Made by a program: the position numbers and the translations under genes. 64,000 nucleotides of DNA from Aphanomyces cochlioides (Eukaryota > Oomycota > Saprolegniomycetes > Saprolegniales > Verrucalvaceae): the NCBI GenBank assembly GCA_019828595.1, contig JAHQRK010000023.1, positions 1-64,000 on the forward strand, read 5' to 3'. Position 1 is the first letter of the stretch, and each line of letters opens with the position of its first letter. Of this stretch, positions 45,921 through 55,946 are shown piece by piece. The notes below the pieces were generated by a model, which saw only the letters and a program-made list of their open reading frames with translations, did not search any database and was not told where the DNA came from.

Positions 45921-46661
45921 ATGCCAACGATCGTCATCATTCGCGGATGGATGGGAGGAAACCCTCGCTCCGTCGCCAAGTATGCATCGTTGTATCAAGA
46001 GCTGCTTGGCCTGGTAACGTATACGTTGCTGTCAAAGCCGATCGACATTTTTTCTTCGCCAGCAACGGTACATTCTGCGACTATCAAGGACTTCAAGGAG
46101 TGGTTGGTGAAACGGTTTGACTCTGTCGACGGCGGTCTCACGATTATGCCGCACATGCTTTCAAATGGCGGGTGCTGGTCGTGGACATGCTTTCAACGGC
46201 ATCTTCAGCAAGCTGGTATGAGCTTTCGTGTACCTTGCATGGTCATTGATTCGGCGTTGAATATACCTGACGATCGAAGCAATGCGGCGGTTGCTTTCTC
46301 TGCATCCATCAAGAGCCGCGCGATGCGGCAATTTTGCACTGAATTTCTCTCGGTCATCCTGGCCAATTACTTCTTTCTCGCGTATGATGTCTTCGCTGTC
46401 AAGTCTCTGATTGAATGGATTTTCAATCAACTGATTTGCCACGATAAAGACATTCCAAAGCTCTTTTTGTACTCCACAAGTGATCAAATCATGCCACCAC
46501 ATCATGTTGAGCACGCCATCGCGGCTGCCAAGGATCTCAAGACTCCAGTTGTGCAAGCCGTGAATTTCGAAACATCTCCCCATGTCGCTCATTTGGCAAA
46601 AGCGCCTGAGTTGTATATGAAATCTGTGCAAACCTTCTCGTCCAAATTCATCCAGGCTTAA
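45921..46661 (+). CDS. TMEM53/DUF829 family alpha/beta-hydrolase-like protein
   Basis: I place the start at the first ATG in frame (45921; MPTIVIIRGWMGGNPRSVAKYASLYQE), giving 246 aa. The N-terminal strand plus GWMGG and AKYA..Y motif, HMLSNGGCW (nucleophile-elbow region, here with Asn/Gly rather than a clear GxSxG), VIDSALN, and the C-terminal LFLYSTSDQIMPPHHVE and HVAHL (Asp and His positions) match the DUF829/TMEM53 pattern. In animals TMEM53 is a nuclear-envelope protein affecting SMAD signalling, and the biochemical activity is unknown. Single exon, no damage. Confidence 0.75.
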   Translation: MPTIVIIRGWMGGNPRSVAKYASLYQELLGLVTYTLLSKPIDIFSSPATVHSATIKDFKEWLVKRFDSVDGGLTIMPHMLSNGGCWSWTCFQRHLQQAGMSFRVPCMVIDSALNIPDDRSNAAVAFSASIKSRAMRQFCTEFLSVILANYFFLAYDVFAVKSLIEWIFNQLICHDKDIPKLFLYSTSDQIMPPHHVEHAIAAAKDLKTPVVQAVNFETSPHVAHLAKAPELYMKSVQTFSSKFIQA

Positions 46662-47232
46662 CCTACATAACATTGAATGCATTGCGTGATTACATCATGT
46701 TGCGGCTTGCGTCGCTTACCTCAACCAATGGATCAAAAAAGTAATTCAACAATGACATCCACAGACTTTCTTCATCTCACTTTGGCCATCAATTGCAGGT
46801 AACAATGGCTGTCAACACGCTCAACTTTGTCAATGATAGGTGCATCATCACGGAGTGCCGGCACGTGTTCGAGATGGGTGCCACAATTGTCCGAAGATTG
46901 TAGTCGTCTCCATAAGCACGAAATATCAAGGAAAACCACAATTTTCATCCATGGAGTTTGCGTCAACGCGACCACGATGTATCATTTCACCCCAAGTGCC
47001 GTCGCTTTGCTTGAACGTTGCCTGCTCCACCGGACTTCGATCAGAAAATAGAGATGCCCCTTGGCGTCTCTGGGAAGAATCTCACAAGGGTGAAATGTCT
47101 ACGAAGACGGCCGTCGTCATTCGAAGACAAGTGTCGTCGTTTTAAAAGTCGTCTTGTGATTGGTGCGTTTCTTGAGATGACCCGCCAGTCCAACCACCGA
47201 TCTTCCATTTTCAATTTGGCGAGCTTCCGACC
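46662..47232. other. Intergenic; ELO promoter side
   Basis: No firm gene. Just upstream of the ELO start, CCATTTTCAATTTGG (about 47204-47218) resembles the pyrimidine-rich initiator plus flanking-region core promoter of oomycetes. This is suggestive only. Confidence 0.35.
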
Positions 47233-48081
47233 ATGTCGAATCCGATCCACGCGTTCTACGAATCGACCGTGAGTCCGTTCTTCGCCGACAATGGATTGGT
47301 CGTGCCCGTTGTCTGTGTTTTGCTCTATCTAACACTCTCGGCGCCAGTGTGTCGCCTTGTCGTTCAAGTCTTTGGCCTGGAAATGTCACCTGAAGACAAA
47401 AAACTCCGCAAGCGCCACCCATTCATCACATACTTGAGCGTCGTGCACAACTTTCTCTTGGCTGCCTATTCCGCTTGGACTTTCGTGAATTCGGCGACGA
47501 TTTTCTACAACCTCATCCAGGACAACCCGGGATATGTCAACTACTCGTGCGACGCCTCTGGAAAAAATTGGCCCAAAGTTCAATGGTATCTATCGTCCAT
47601 CGATTTTGTCGTCACTCATGCAGCATGCTCTAGGGTCTTTACGCATTTTTACGTGTCCAAGTTTTACGAATTTGTCGACTCGTGGATCGTGTACCTCAAG
47701 GGCGACAAACCCATCCTGCTCCAGACGTATCACCATGCTGGGATTATTTTGGGTATGTATTTCCTCCTGCAAGCTGAATCGACTTTCCCTGCTATTGTGA
47801 CTACCTCGTTCAACTCGTTCATCCATTCGATCATGTACACTTATTACCTCTGCGCGTCGCTTGGATACCGCAGTCCATATGCCAAGTACCTCACAATGGC
47901 TCAATTGACGCAATTTCTTGTTGGCATTTCGCTCACCGTGCCCTCGTACTTTATTCCAGGATGCAATACTCGAGCTCAAACTCTTGGTGTTGCGGCCATG
48001 CACGTCTACACTGTCATTTTGATTTACCTCTTTGCCATGTTTTTCCGTAAGCGATACGCTGTCAAGACAAAGTCCAATTAA
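47233..48081 (+). CDS. ELO-family fatty acid elongase (3-ketoacyl-CoA synthase)
   Basis: Single exon, 282 aa. Typical ELO order: first membrane helix at ~22-45, VHNFLLAAYSAWTF (HNxxL), KFYEFVDSW (xxxExxDT-type block), the histidine box QTYHHAG at about 173-179, and NSFIHSIMYTYYLCASLG. The basic Lys-ending tail (KRYAVKTKSN) fits ER retrieval. The box has Gln in place of the first His (QxxHH), which is the form common in PUFA elongases of lower eukaryotes. The likely role is condensation of malonyl-CoA with polyunsaturated acyl-CoA in the ER; chain-length preference cannot be read from sequence. Confidence 0.92.
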   Translation: MSNPIHAFYESTVSPFFADNGLVVPVVCVLLYLTLSAPVCRLVVQVFGLEMSPEDKKLRKRHPFITYLSVVHNFLLAAYSAWTFVNSATIFYNLIQDNPGYVNYSCDASGKNWPKVQWYLSSIDFVVTHAACSRVFTHFYVSKFYEFVDSWIVYLKGDKPILLQTYHHAGIILGMYFLLQAESTFPAIVTTSFNSFIHSIMYTYYLCASLGYRSPYAKYLTMAQLTQFLVGISLTVPSYFIPGCNTRAQTLGVAAMHVYTVILIYLFAMFFRKRYAVKTKSN

Positions 48082-49257
48082 GACTGCTAAAGAGATCTCG
48101 ATGTTCCTCGGATGCCTTCATGCAGGACCTTTGATTTCCTAGATTTTTACCGATGTGGATCTAGACTATGGCCACCACTCAAGTGCCTTACACTGTTACC
48201 TGCTGATCACTGGCTCGTGCTCTGTGATGTCATCTAAAGACACAAACAACATCACACTCTGCCACTTGCGTCATTGGATGTAATATCCACTGGCCTTCAT
48301 GAAAGATGAATTCATGACAAAAAATTCTGGTCTGTGGTCGTGGCCCATTTCACACCCAAAAGATCGATAGTGAATCAATAGCGACGCTTGCCAGCAACGA
48401 CGCTGCAGGTGCGGGATTCACGATTCGAAAACACGTTTGACTGAGTGGTGAGCTATTTTCGTACTCGAACCTGGTGGTCGTGAATCAGTGCCGTCTGTGT
48501 GATGTGAGGATGATGATTTCGTGCAACATCAGTACAGTTGCGACCTGCGTCATCATCTTTGGGTGCATGTCCTCACCTTCAACATCATACTCAAATCCTC
48601 AAGGTTTTCCCAGATTCTCGCCGGCCTGTCGTGCTGCACGGATGTTTTGACTGTCTTCATGGTAATTTCTTCCACATGCAAGTTCTTCAAGCGCACAACC
48701 TTTCATTAAGTATGACCCGATATCGTCCACACACATCCTGATGGCTTGCCCTGGCGTTGTTGGCCTTGCGTTCCTCTACATTTTTTCGATTCTGCCCTTC
48801 TTTGAGCTCATTTTTGACTTGTGGTCCTTGTTCGAGTGTCAATGGTCGGATCAGAGCGCGTTCCGAGTACGCTGCAGTTGAAGTCAGAGTACCCGGGAGT
48901 CATTGCAAGAGCTGTCAAGATCTTTTACTACAAAGTGCATCGATGATCTCAAGGTTCTGGTTGGCCTTCGAGGTGGCTCCCTTTGTCCTCTGTATCCTTG
49001 ACTCGACGAATTTCGCGTTGTGTTTGTGACATATCGACGAAGTTGATCGTTGCCCCTGCCCTTTCTCGGCCAGATTGCTTTCTGAAAGCACCGAATGTCC
49101 CTTCATAGACGCTTGGTGGTGATTGCTTTGCGTCCTGCGTCGTCATCCCATCATGCTTCCCTGTTTCTCTTTGTCGACTTTCGCGCCTTTTTTCAAAATG
49201 TTGAAAACCGACCAACATTCATTATCTCGTCCAGGCTTCGTCATTTTCGAAGTCCTC
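48082..49257. other. Intergenic; possible small membrane gene not resolved
   Basis: From about 48510 to 48900 the plus strand has hydrophobic stretches in changing frames (VATCVIIFGCM; ILAGLSCCTDVLTVFM; GVVGLAFLYIFSILPFFELIF), with GTAATT at 48661 as a possible donor. This could be a small spliced or decayed membrane protein gene. I found no consistent model. Confidence 0.3.
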
Positions 49258-49630
49258 ATGATTCGCCGACTCAATCACGTAGCGCTGACGATTCCAAGCG
49301 GAAGGGAAGAGACAGCGCGGGATTTCTATTGCCAATTCCTCGGCTTGGAAGAAATTGAGAAGCCAGAAAGCTTGAAAACAAGAGGCGGTATATGGCTCTC
49401 ACTCGGCGCTGGACAGGCCGGCCCTTCATCTTGGTATTCAAGACGGAATTGATCGCACCACGCTGCGCTCGCATATTGGATGGCAAGTGGACGACGTAGC
49501 AGAGTGGCGACGACGTATGGAAGCACGTGGAGTTACAATACTCGAAGGCATACCAATTCCCGGTCTCGATCGCTTCGAGTTTCGGGATCCATTTGGAAAT
49601 CGACTTGAAATGCTACAAGAAATAGCATAA
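49258..49630 (+). CDS. VOC/glyoxalase-fold protein, frame-broken
   Basis: Starts MIRRLNHVALTIPSG...ARDFYCQFLGLEE, the classic VOC N-terminal half. The C-terminal half LHLGIQD...HIGWQVDDVAEWRRRME...GYDRFEF-type...DPFGNRLEML follows in another frame, with the switch near 49415 (one extra base or two missing). Short (about 123 aa), intronless and of the bacterial single-domain VOC type, so bacterial origin is possible. Metal ligands expected at His (HVAL) and Glu (RLEML) are present. The substrate is unknown. Confidence 0.65.
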
Positions 49631-49645
49631 ACCAACTATTACTCA

Positions 49646-50774
49646 TTACGATAACTCCATGAATCCCTCTTTCGTCTCGACTGCTGCGCGGACTAGCATT
49701 GCTTGAAGCTCTTTTTGTCGCTCGTTGTTGATTTCTTGACCTATCCTGACGAATTCACCCTCAAAGTTTCCGCTGGATGTGTCGACTCCGCGATTTTTCG
49801 CCAACAACGATAGCGGTAAGTACGTTCCATCGGGTCGAAAGGGATGGAAGGCTCGCGTCTCATACCGCATTCGAGTCCCTTTGCCGGCCGGTTCAATCAC
49901 AAACCTACCAAGGTATGAATCAACATCGTTTGAAGACATGCTCACCATTCCATGTAGTCGGCGTGGTATCCACGTTCCCATGGATGCTTCTCGTCTTCAA
50001 GAACTGCTCGCGCAGTGTGAACAATACGGTGATCCGAAATATAACGACCATATATGACACTGACGGTACATCGCTCCGAATCAAAGCCTGCTTGCTCACG
50101 CAAGTACTTACAATCAACATGTAATTGCTCCACAACTTCAGATCGCTGAGGGTCAATTGAGGGATTTCGAAACCAAAGTATGTCAGAAGCATGCTGCATA
50201 CTGCATGGAAGAATCAACTGTCCGCGTAATGTGCCTTGGAAACGACCGTCGTAGACAGTCAAATCGACGTCCAGAGATTCTATCCCTGAGTGCGATAAAA
50301 GGACTTGATCAACTTGCGCATACAAGTGATCGACGATCCATTGCATTCCCATGTGACGACTGTCGCTCGCTGTCAAGAACGTGTGGCGCCACGATTCGCG
50401 CGAGCCAATATTGCGCTACAAGGGTATTAATGGATGCAAGGTACATGAGTTTTTACCATGACTGGAAATTGAAGCCTTGTGATCCAACGCTGCAAGTCTT
50501 CCACGATTCCCTTGGTGTACGAAACTCGTCGTATCAACGTGGAATTTTCAAGAGCAGCATCCACCGATGCCTCTCGTAGGGCTAGCGCAACTTGTTGCCA
50601 TCCCAGCATGCTCCCGGCATTCGATTTGATAGCAACACGGAGGCGTTCCTTCAATCGATCGATTTCTTTCTGAAGAGCCGTGTATTCCTCGACATATCTC
50701 TGCTTGGCGCGGATCTTCGTCAGACGATAAGACTGTCGTCGCGATTCTCCCTTGGCTTCATCTGATGCAGGCAT
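49646..50774 (-). CDS. Leucine-zipper/START-like protein of the type expanded in oomycetes
   Basis: Start taken at the ATG at 50774 (MPASDEAKGESRRQSYRL); ATGs at 50807 and further upstream are alternatives. Residues ~10-55 are basic, then zipper-like (RLTKIRAKQRYVEEYTALQKEIDRLKERL), and a globular part follows with a Trp-rich START/SRPBCC-like pattern (SVIYGRYISDHRIVHTARAVLEDEKHPWE; VIEPAGKGTRMRYETRAF). Two introns (about 50420-50455 and 49905-49945, 41 nt) restore the frame. It resembles the many oomycete proteins annotated as M96 mating-specific family. Regulatory or lipid-binding roles are guesses. No damage was seen. Confidence 0.65.
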
Positions 50775-50849
50775 GGCCTGTTTACAATTGATGCTTGACA
50801 GATGCATTCGACAACGAAACAAAATCCTGAGCCGGGTTGTACCTCGTGT

Positions 50850-51125
50850 TGTTTTTGCACAGCATTTTTCACAGTTTAAAACATTTTGCACATTTTTCAC
50901 ACTTTTTCACAGGTAATATTAAACACTTGTGCAAAATTATTATCCGGATGTGTCTGATCGTGCCGGTTTTATCCGGAATTTCCCATCTTGTGGAAAATCA
51001 ACTTGAGGTACCAACATTCTCCCTATTTTTCACCATGTGAAAAACGTTTATCACAAAAGTTTTAAACGTTTTGCACAAAAAACACGTGAAAAATGTTTTG
51101 CACAACTCTACAACTCTAGCTCTAG
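50850..51125. repeat. Clustered TTTTGCACA / TTTTTCACA repeats and their inverted forms
   Basis: TTTTTGCACA, TTTTTCACA and ATTTTGCACA recur on the left (50855-50912), and TGTGCAAAA/GTGAAAAA forms with TTTTGCACAA recur on the right (50929-51103). Between them are two TTATCCGGA units (50940-50948, 50968-50977). It could be a decayed MITE or a regulatory cluster upstream of the zipper/START gene. Confidence 0.5.
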
Positions 51126-51718
51126 TTGTACCAATCGTGAAGGACATGATACGTGCTCCGACTCTTTTCGTCATACAAATACTGTAGTAGTAGTGCTGTT
51201 GCGGCGACCATAATGCAATCGACTTAAAGGATGTCATGAGCATTGTCGTGGTGCTCATTTCGAATCCAATCGACAGTGTTCTTCCTGTCGAGACACACAC
51301 TGGATGTCCACAAGTTGTGTGCCTATGTTCATGGGACTGGTTCATTCAATCGCCATGCGATCTTGCTTTTCGCTTTCATCTCAGACGGTGAGCCCCACAT
51401 TGTGCGGAATGTCTTCAATCAGACTTACTTGTCGCGTCTGAGGAGATCGGAAAAGACAAGTTCCTTGAACATCGAGGTTTCGCGACCGAAAAAAAAGTTC
51501 AAGTCCTTGATCTCCAGAGAGTTTGTTTCCATTGTCGCGGCATACACGCATGACACACTGACGTCGCTCCTTCGTGCACGCGACAGACAAACGAACCTTC
51601 ACAAGAAATGCTCTTTCCATCGGCAGTTCAGAAATGGCGCCATGCATCCAAAGCTCGGACCTGTATAATTTTATTATTCATTCGATTCATTATAACGGTA
51701 CTCGATCATTTTTGAAAG
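51126..51718. other. Intergenic, no convincing gene
   Basis: Overlapping ORFs exist on both strands (51243-51668 plus, 51381-51647 minus). Neither has both an ATG and recognisable protein character. Confidence 0.5.
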
Positions 51719-52323
51719 ATGGCAATTTTGCGCCATCAAGAGTTGGACGCGGTCATTTGGGGTGGCGGCAGTGATAAGGCGCCATCCGATCCAGTCTTAG
51801 ATCAACACTTCCGCACACTCAAGGTATGAGATATGCAATACAGAGATATGATTTTGTCTTGTAGTTTGTGTGGGCAGTCCGTGTTGTAACCTGGTTTGCC
51901 AAGTCGTGGAAAGAGCATGCATGGGCAGAAGATGCGACAAAGGCAACTGGTGTTCTTTTGCTTCTGTATGCGCTCAGCTTCTTCTTGCACGCTCGAAGAC
52001 GGCATACCTTGGTAGCTCCCCCATTTGCTTCTTTCGATTCTAATGCCATACGGTTAGAACATTCGCCTGCTTTTGCTCCTGGCAGTGGTTGGATTTGTTG
52101 CTGACATTGCTCGTCCTGTTGTTCTGTTGATATCTCAAGGCCATCTCCTCTCTGAACTTCTTCCCTTTTCAGGGATCTCCTTTATTCTTGCCGCGGCAAT
52201 GCTCTGGAACAATGTGAGAACTGAGGATTTGTGGACCAAATTTCACCCTTCACACAGGTTCAAATTCTCCGTGCCCTCGTGCGTCATATGCAAACAATGC
52301 ACAAGCCCAAGAAGCGCTTATAG
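51719..52323 (+). CDS. Small membrane protein, four exons, unknown function
   Basis: Exons 51719-51823, 51865-52011, 52058-52213 and 52258-52323 all join in phase 0 with introns of 41, 46 and 44 nt, giving 157 aa from an ATG to TAG. The N-terminal ~60 residues are soluble (DAVIWGGGSDKAPSD). Then come about three hydrophobic helices (GVLLLLYALSFFLHA; LLLLLAVVGFVADIARPVVLLI; SGISFILAAAMLW) and a basic tail (TMHKPKKRL). The clean splice phases support a real gene although I cannot name the family. The KKxx-like tail would fit an ER or peroxisomal membrane location. Confidence 0.65.
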
Positions 52324-52831
52324 CTTAGTCTATAATTTCAACAGGGAAAAAGCTCCGACCAAAGTCCCTCCTCATGCACAAGCAATCAATATCTTTGAGG
52401 GAGGCACATAGCCTCAGGGCTTTGTATGCTTCGGCGCTGTTGTGGATCTTCTTTAACATGCAGAAAGTGCATGAAATGTGCTGAGGATATATTTTTAAAG
52501 TAAAGTTTGGCGCTCTTTTCCTCCTGGCGCCATTTCTGAATTTGCTGCCTGCAGAAGAAGTGCAAAAATTCTTGCAAGTCTTGCGACTGACGATGCATAC
52601 AATGACTGCCGATGGTAGTTAGGCACGACGACACCCTTCAGCTATGAGGGCGCCGTGTCTCGGGCCTATTGTCTATCAAATTTGCCGGCAGTTGCGCTCT
52701 TGAAGAGCTTTGACGCTTCGTCACCCCTGGAGCAAGCCTTTGGCGATCATATGATTTGGTAGGTGCAATCGCAACTGATTGGCTCATTCGACAGAAGAGA
52801 GAAAAACGAAAGCACAACCTGATTTGCCAAG
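52324..52831. other. Intergenic, no gene seen
   Basis: A minus-strand ORF of 82 codons (52386-52634) has no recognisable character. The rest is the 5' flank of the next gene. Confidence 0.5.
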
Positions 52832-53599
52832 ATGACACTCTGTGCGATGGGATTCTGCGGCGCCGACGATTCGGTTGACCCTAAACTGCTCCAGCTCATT
52901 TCAAAACACTATCCATGGGTAGAATGGGGTGTCCTTTTTCGACCAGACCTTGAAGGAACCCCTCGATATGCGACCACGGGATGGGTACAGCGTCTATCGA
53001 CTGTTGCCTCGGAAACTCCAATGAAGCTTGCAGCACATCTCTGCGGTTCTCGATGTCAAGAAATCCTTTCTGGCAACTGGGAATTTGTGTCTGGGTTGGC
53101 CAAATTGGGATTTGCCCGAGTCCAAGTCAATGCAACAGCTGCAAACCTCGTGGTTGTCGACCCATCAAAGATCGAAGAGATTGTTGAAGGAATCCTCAAG
53201 TGCATTCGCGAAGTTCCAACAATCGAATGGATTATTCAAACCAACGAAGAAACAAAGGAGATTTGGGCACGTCTCGTCGTTGCAGCACCATCCAACATGA
53301 GCATACTCTTTGATGCGTCGTGTGGATTGGGTGTAGCCATGACTGAGTTTCCAACTCCATTGCCAAATATCCGATGTGGCTATGCTGGGGGCATCTCGCC
53401 CACCAATGTTTCAGCCATGCTGGCTCGTATCAGTGAAATTTGTGGTGACCAATCTTTTTGGATCGACATGGAATCCAGTCTACGGGCCATTCTTCGCGAC
53501 AACACTAGCGGTTTGGACAAGGACGTCTTTAGTATTGACAAGTGCTTTGCTTGCATTCAAGCTGGCGTCGCCTTGCTCCAACTTGAAGAGCTCAAATAA
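52832..53599 (+). CDS. Phosphoribosylanthranilate-isomerase-like TIM-barrel protein
   Basis: Single exon, 255 aa. Alternating strands and helices with HLCGSRCQEIL (about 69-79), VQVNATAANL, SILFDASCGLGV (about 152-163), RCGYAGGISPTNV (phosphate-loop-like Gly-rich turn, about 182-194) and FWIDMESSLR resemble the PRAI/TrpF-like barrel arrangement seen in eukaryotic uncharacterised relatives. It is not a canonical TrpF, since its N-terminal KxCG motif is absent (here CGADD). The enzymatic role is unknown. The gene lies 86 bp upstream of the LRR gene, same strand. Confidence 0.55.
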   Translation: MTLCAMGFCGADDSVDPKLLQLISKHYPWVEWGVLFRPDLEGTPRYATTGWVQRLSTVASETPMKLAAHLCGSRCQEILSGNWEFVSGLAKLGFARVQVNATAANLVVVDPSKIEEIVEGILKCIREVPTIEWIIQTNEETKEIWARLVVAAPSNMSILFDASCGLGVAMTEFPTPLPNIRCGYAGGISPTNVSAMLARISEICGDQSFWIDMESSLRAILRDNTSGLDKDVFSIDKCFACIQAGVALLQLEELK

Positions 53600-53650
53600 G
53601 CTCGTTTTCGGATAAAGATAAGGTTTGTTTTTAGAACGCTAGATCCTTTT

Positions 53651-53658
53651 ATCCGGAT
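53651..53658. promoter_or_regulatory. ATCCGGAT palindrome upstream of LRR gene
   Basis: TTTTATCCGGATCC lies 26 bases before the LRR start codon, with a related TTTTCGGATAA at about 53605. The same core occurs upstream of BBS1 and of the zipper/START gene. A binding site is an inference. Confidence 0.35.
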
Positions 53659-53684
53659 CCTCAGGTGTCCCTTCACAACGAGAT

Positions 53685-54757
53685 ATGAGCGACGACGAGG
53701 ATGCGAGCGGCGGCGACTCGCCTTCGTTGCTCAAAGATTTCTGCGAGAAGTACGACATTGATATCGACGGTGGAGATGAAGAAGTGGAGGAGATTGACCT
53801 GTCGGAGAAAGATTTGGAGACTGTACCAGACGAGTTGTTTGCAATCCCAGAGCTTCAGTCGTCGCTTCGGACACTCTGTCTCGAGAAGAATCAGCTCAAG
53901 TCGTTGCCTCGAGCAATTGGAGATCTTCGACATATCAGCGAGCTTTACTTGAGGGAAAACCAAATCGACAGATTACCTATTGCACTTGCACAGCTCAAAC
54001 ACCTCGACTCTCTCTACCTGGAAGACAATGTACTCACCGAGCAAGGGTTTCCCGACGCATTGACCGCTCTCGCAAAACTCAAGGGTCTCTGCTTACAGCG
54101 AAACAAACTCACGGTACAAACGTGTCATGCATCTATAACTTTACTCGAGATGTAGAAAATTCCCATGCCAATTTTCTCTCTTGTCGGTTTGGAAGAGCTC
54201 TACTTGGATTCAAACACAATCGAAGAGCTTCCAGCCGAGATTGGGGCTTTGGTCAATTTAAAAGAGCTCGACATGCCAAATAATCAACTACGAACACTTC
54301 CGAAGAGCTTTGTCCAGCTCTCACGTCTTGAGATTCTACACCTTGAAGGTAGACAAGCAAGGCAAGTTCTACCTCTCAATATCGATTAGGGAACTGCTTG
54401 GAAAAGCTGCCGAAAGATTTGGGCTCTCTTGAATCACTGAAGAAAGTCTACCTTCAAGATAATGCGTTGGAGAAACTGCACGCATCTCTTGGCCGATGCA
54501 CACGGCTTGAAGTGATCAACATCGAAAACAACAAGCTCAATAAAGTTGCCAAACGAATTGGGGACTTGCCACGCCTCAAGCATCTTCTCCTTGCGGGCAA
54601 CTTGCTCGAGAGTCTGCCGTTCAATCCGTTTGAGAAAATGGGGGCGCTTCGACGTCTGACATTATCGGGCAACAAACTATCTCCCGACATGATGAAGCTC
54701 GAGTCAGGGATGCAATCGACCGTCATTGCAGAAGACGACGAAGAGAAAGATGATTAG
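53685..54757 (+). CDS. Leucine-rich repeat protein
   Basis: Three exons; introns start at about 54114 (GTACAAACG) and 54349 (GTAGACAAG). The acidic N-terminus (MSDDEDASGGD...GGDEEVEEIDL) is followed by about ten 23-residue LRRs of the type LxxLxLxxNxLxxLPxxIxxL (SLRTLCLEKNQLKSLP, HISELYLRENQIDRLP, GLEELYLDSNTIEELP, NLKELDMPNNQLRTLP, SLKKVYLQDNALEKL, RLEVINIENNKLNKV, ALRRLTLSGNKL). It ends with an acidic tail. No membrane segment or catalytic domain, so it is probably a cytosolic scaffold. Plant-type PIRL or SHOC2-like LRR spacing. Confidence 0.85.
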
Positions 54758-54768
54758 ATAAATGTATA

Positions 54769-55402
54769 TTAAGTGAAGAACGCGCATGTATCCAATTCAT
54801 TCTTGATTGGAGAGAGCAGCGGCGCCATAGACGACGTTGACGGCATGACACGAGGGATTTCGGCAGCGGACTTCGACTCGACCATTAGAGCTGGTTGCCC
54901 TCCCTCGCTCATTTCGCGTTGCTGGTTCACCTAGACAATTCGTTGTTCGACGAAAAGGATGCTCATGCAAGCATGTACGAGATAGTTGAACGTCAAGATT
55001 TGCTCTTTGAGCGTCAGATGTAGTGCGTATGCTTCAAAGAAGGACGGATTTTGTTCTTCGAGCTTCTGCCACACGGTGCGTGTAAAATTTGGATCTACAT
55101 TTGCTTGTGCCTACCAACTAGCGCATGAATATACAATCAACCTGTGTGAATGCACCTGCAACGCATTGATAATATCGTTCTTCACGAATTGTTAGACACT
55201 TGATACGAGAGATCATTCTTACCTGGGACATGGATTGTTGCAAACACCGCTCAATGAGATTCTGCACGTGGAGAATTTCATTCCATGAAAATGTGCTGTC
55301 GTCGTTGTATCCCGCCACATCCATCTCGGGGACATCTGACGGCGCTGACATCTCCAAGATCTGATGAAAATTCAAAAATTGAGCCAACCGGCGAAAGGTC
55401 AT
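54769..55402 (-). CDS. Small conserved protein of a plant/oomycete family, spliced
   Basis: Exon 1 encodes NEILHVQNLIERCLQQSMSQ. A later exon gives QANVDPNFTRTVWQKLEEQNPSFFEAYALHLTLKEQILTFNYL, then VNQQREMSEG and a Ser/Pro-rich end, stopping at 54769. The pattern of NLIERCLQ, then F(T)xxVWQKLEEQNPxFFxAY, then LKxQIxxFNxLxxQQ is that of a small helical family known from land plants (function unknown). A 48-nt GTACAT...GTCTAG intron joins the last two parts; the splice around 55120-55220 is less certain. An alternative start is MSAPSDVPEMD. Confidence 0.65.
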
Positions 55403-55946
55403 TCATGTATACTTCGTTTTTGTATACCATATTTATTAGACATGTTCATGTACTTTTTAAATGCAATAACTGCTATAATTAATAGTTAAAATTAATTAAT
55501 AATCGCAATGTTCTTTATAAATTTATATTTCCCTATGGACTCATTTCGAATTTGGCGCCAAAACCATCAAGCCGCCGTCAAACATAACGTTATTTCAAAC
55601 CTGCTCACCGTCCTGAATCCTGACAATGTCTGGCCCTTTGCAAGCATCTTCCACAGGGTTGAGATGCGTGTGAACTGTGTTAGAGCCTTGTAAGGTTCGG
55701 AACAGGTGATTTACGGCCTGCCGTCAGCGATTTACCTGACTTCCTCGACAACCTTGATAGAATGGCGTGCAAAATGTTTCTAGGAAAGGCCGTGTTGAAT
55801 GAGTTGTCCTTTCCAGCTCATTCAAAAGGAAAGAAAGATGCTAATCGAGACAAGAACTATCAATCTGTATGCACTGAGGATTGGACCAATCACGTAGAAT
55901 CGAACTTGAGCGAACCAAATTCCGCTGTTGGCTCTCCATCTCCACC
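55403..55946. other. Intergenic, no gene seen
   Basis: AT-rich left half, with short ORFs at 55508-55693 and 55762-55986 that have no recognisable features and overlap the start of the next gene. Confidence 0.5.

Noticed and set aside
49905..49945. Frameshift in the zipper/START gene
   Set aside because: A 41-nt intron (GTGAGC...GGTAG) restores the frame exactly, so no mutation is needed.
51243..51668. 141-codon ORF as a gene
   Set aside because: Overlaps an opposite ORF of similar quality, shows no recognisable domain and no splice partners.
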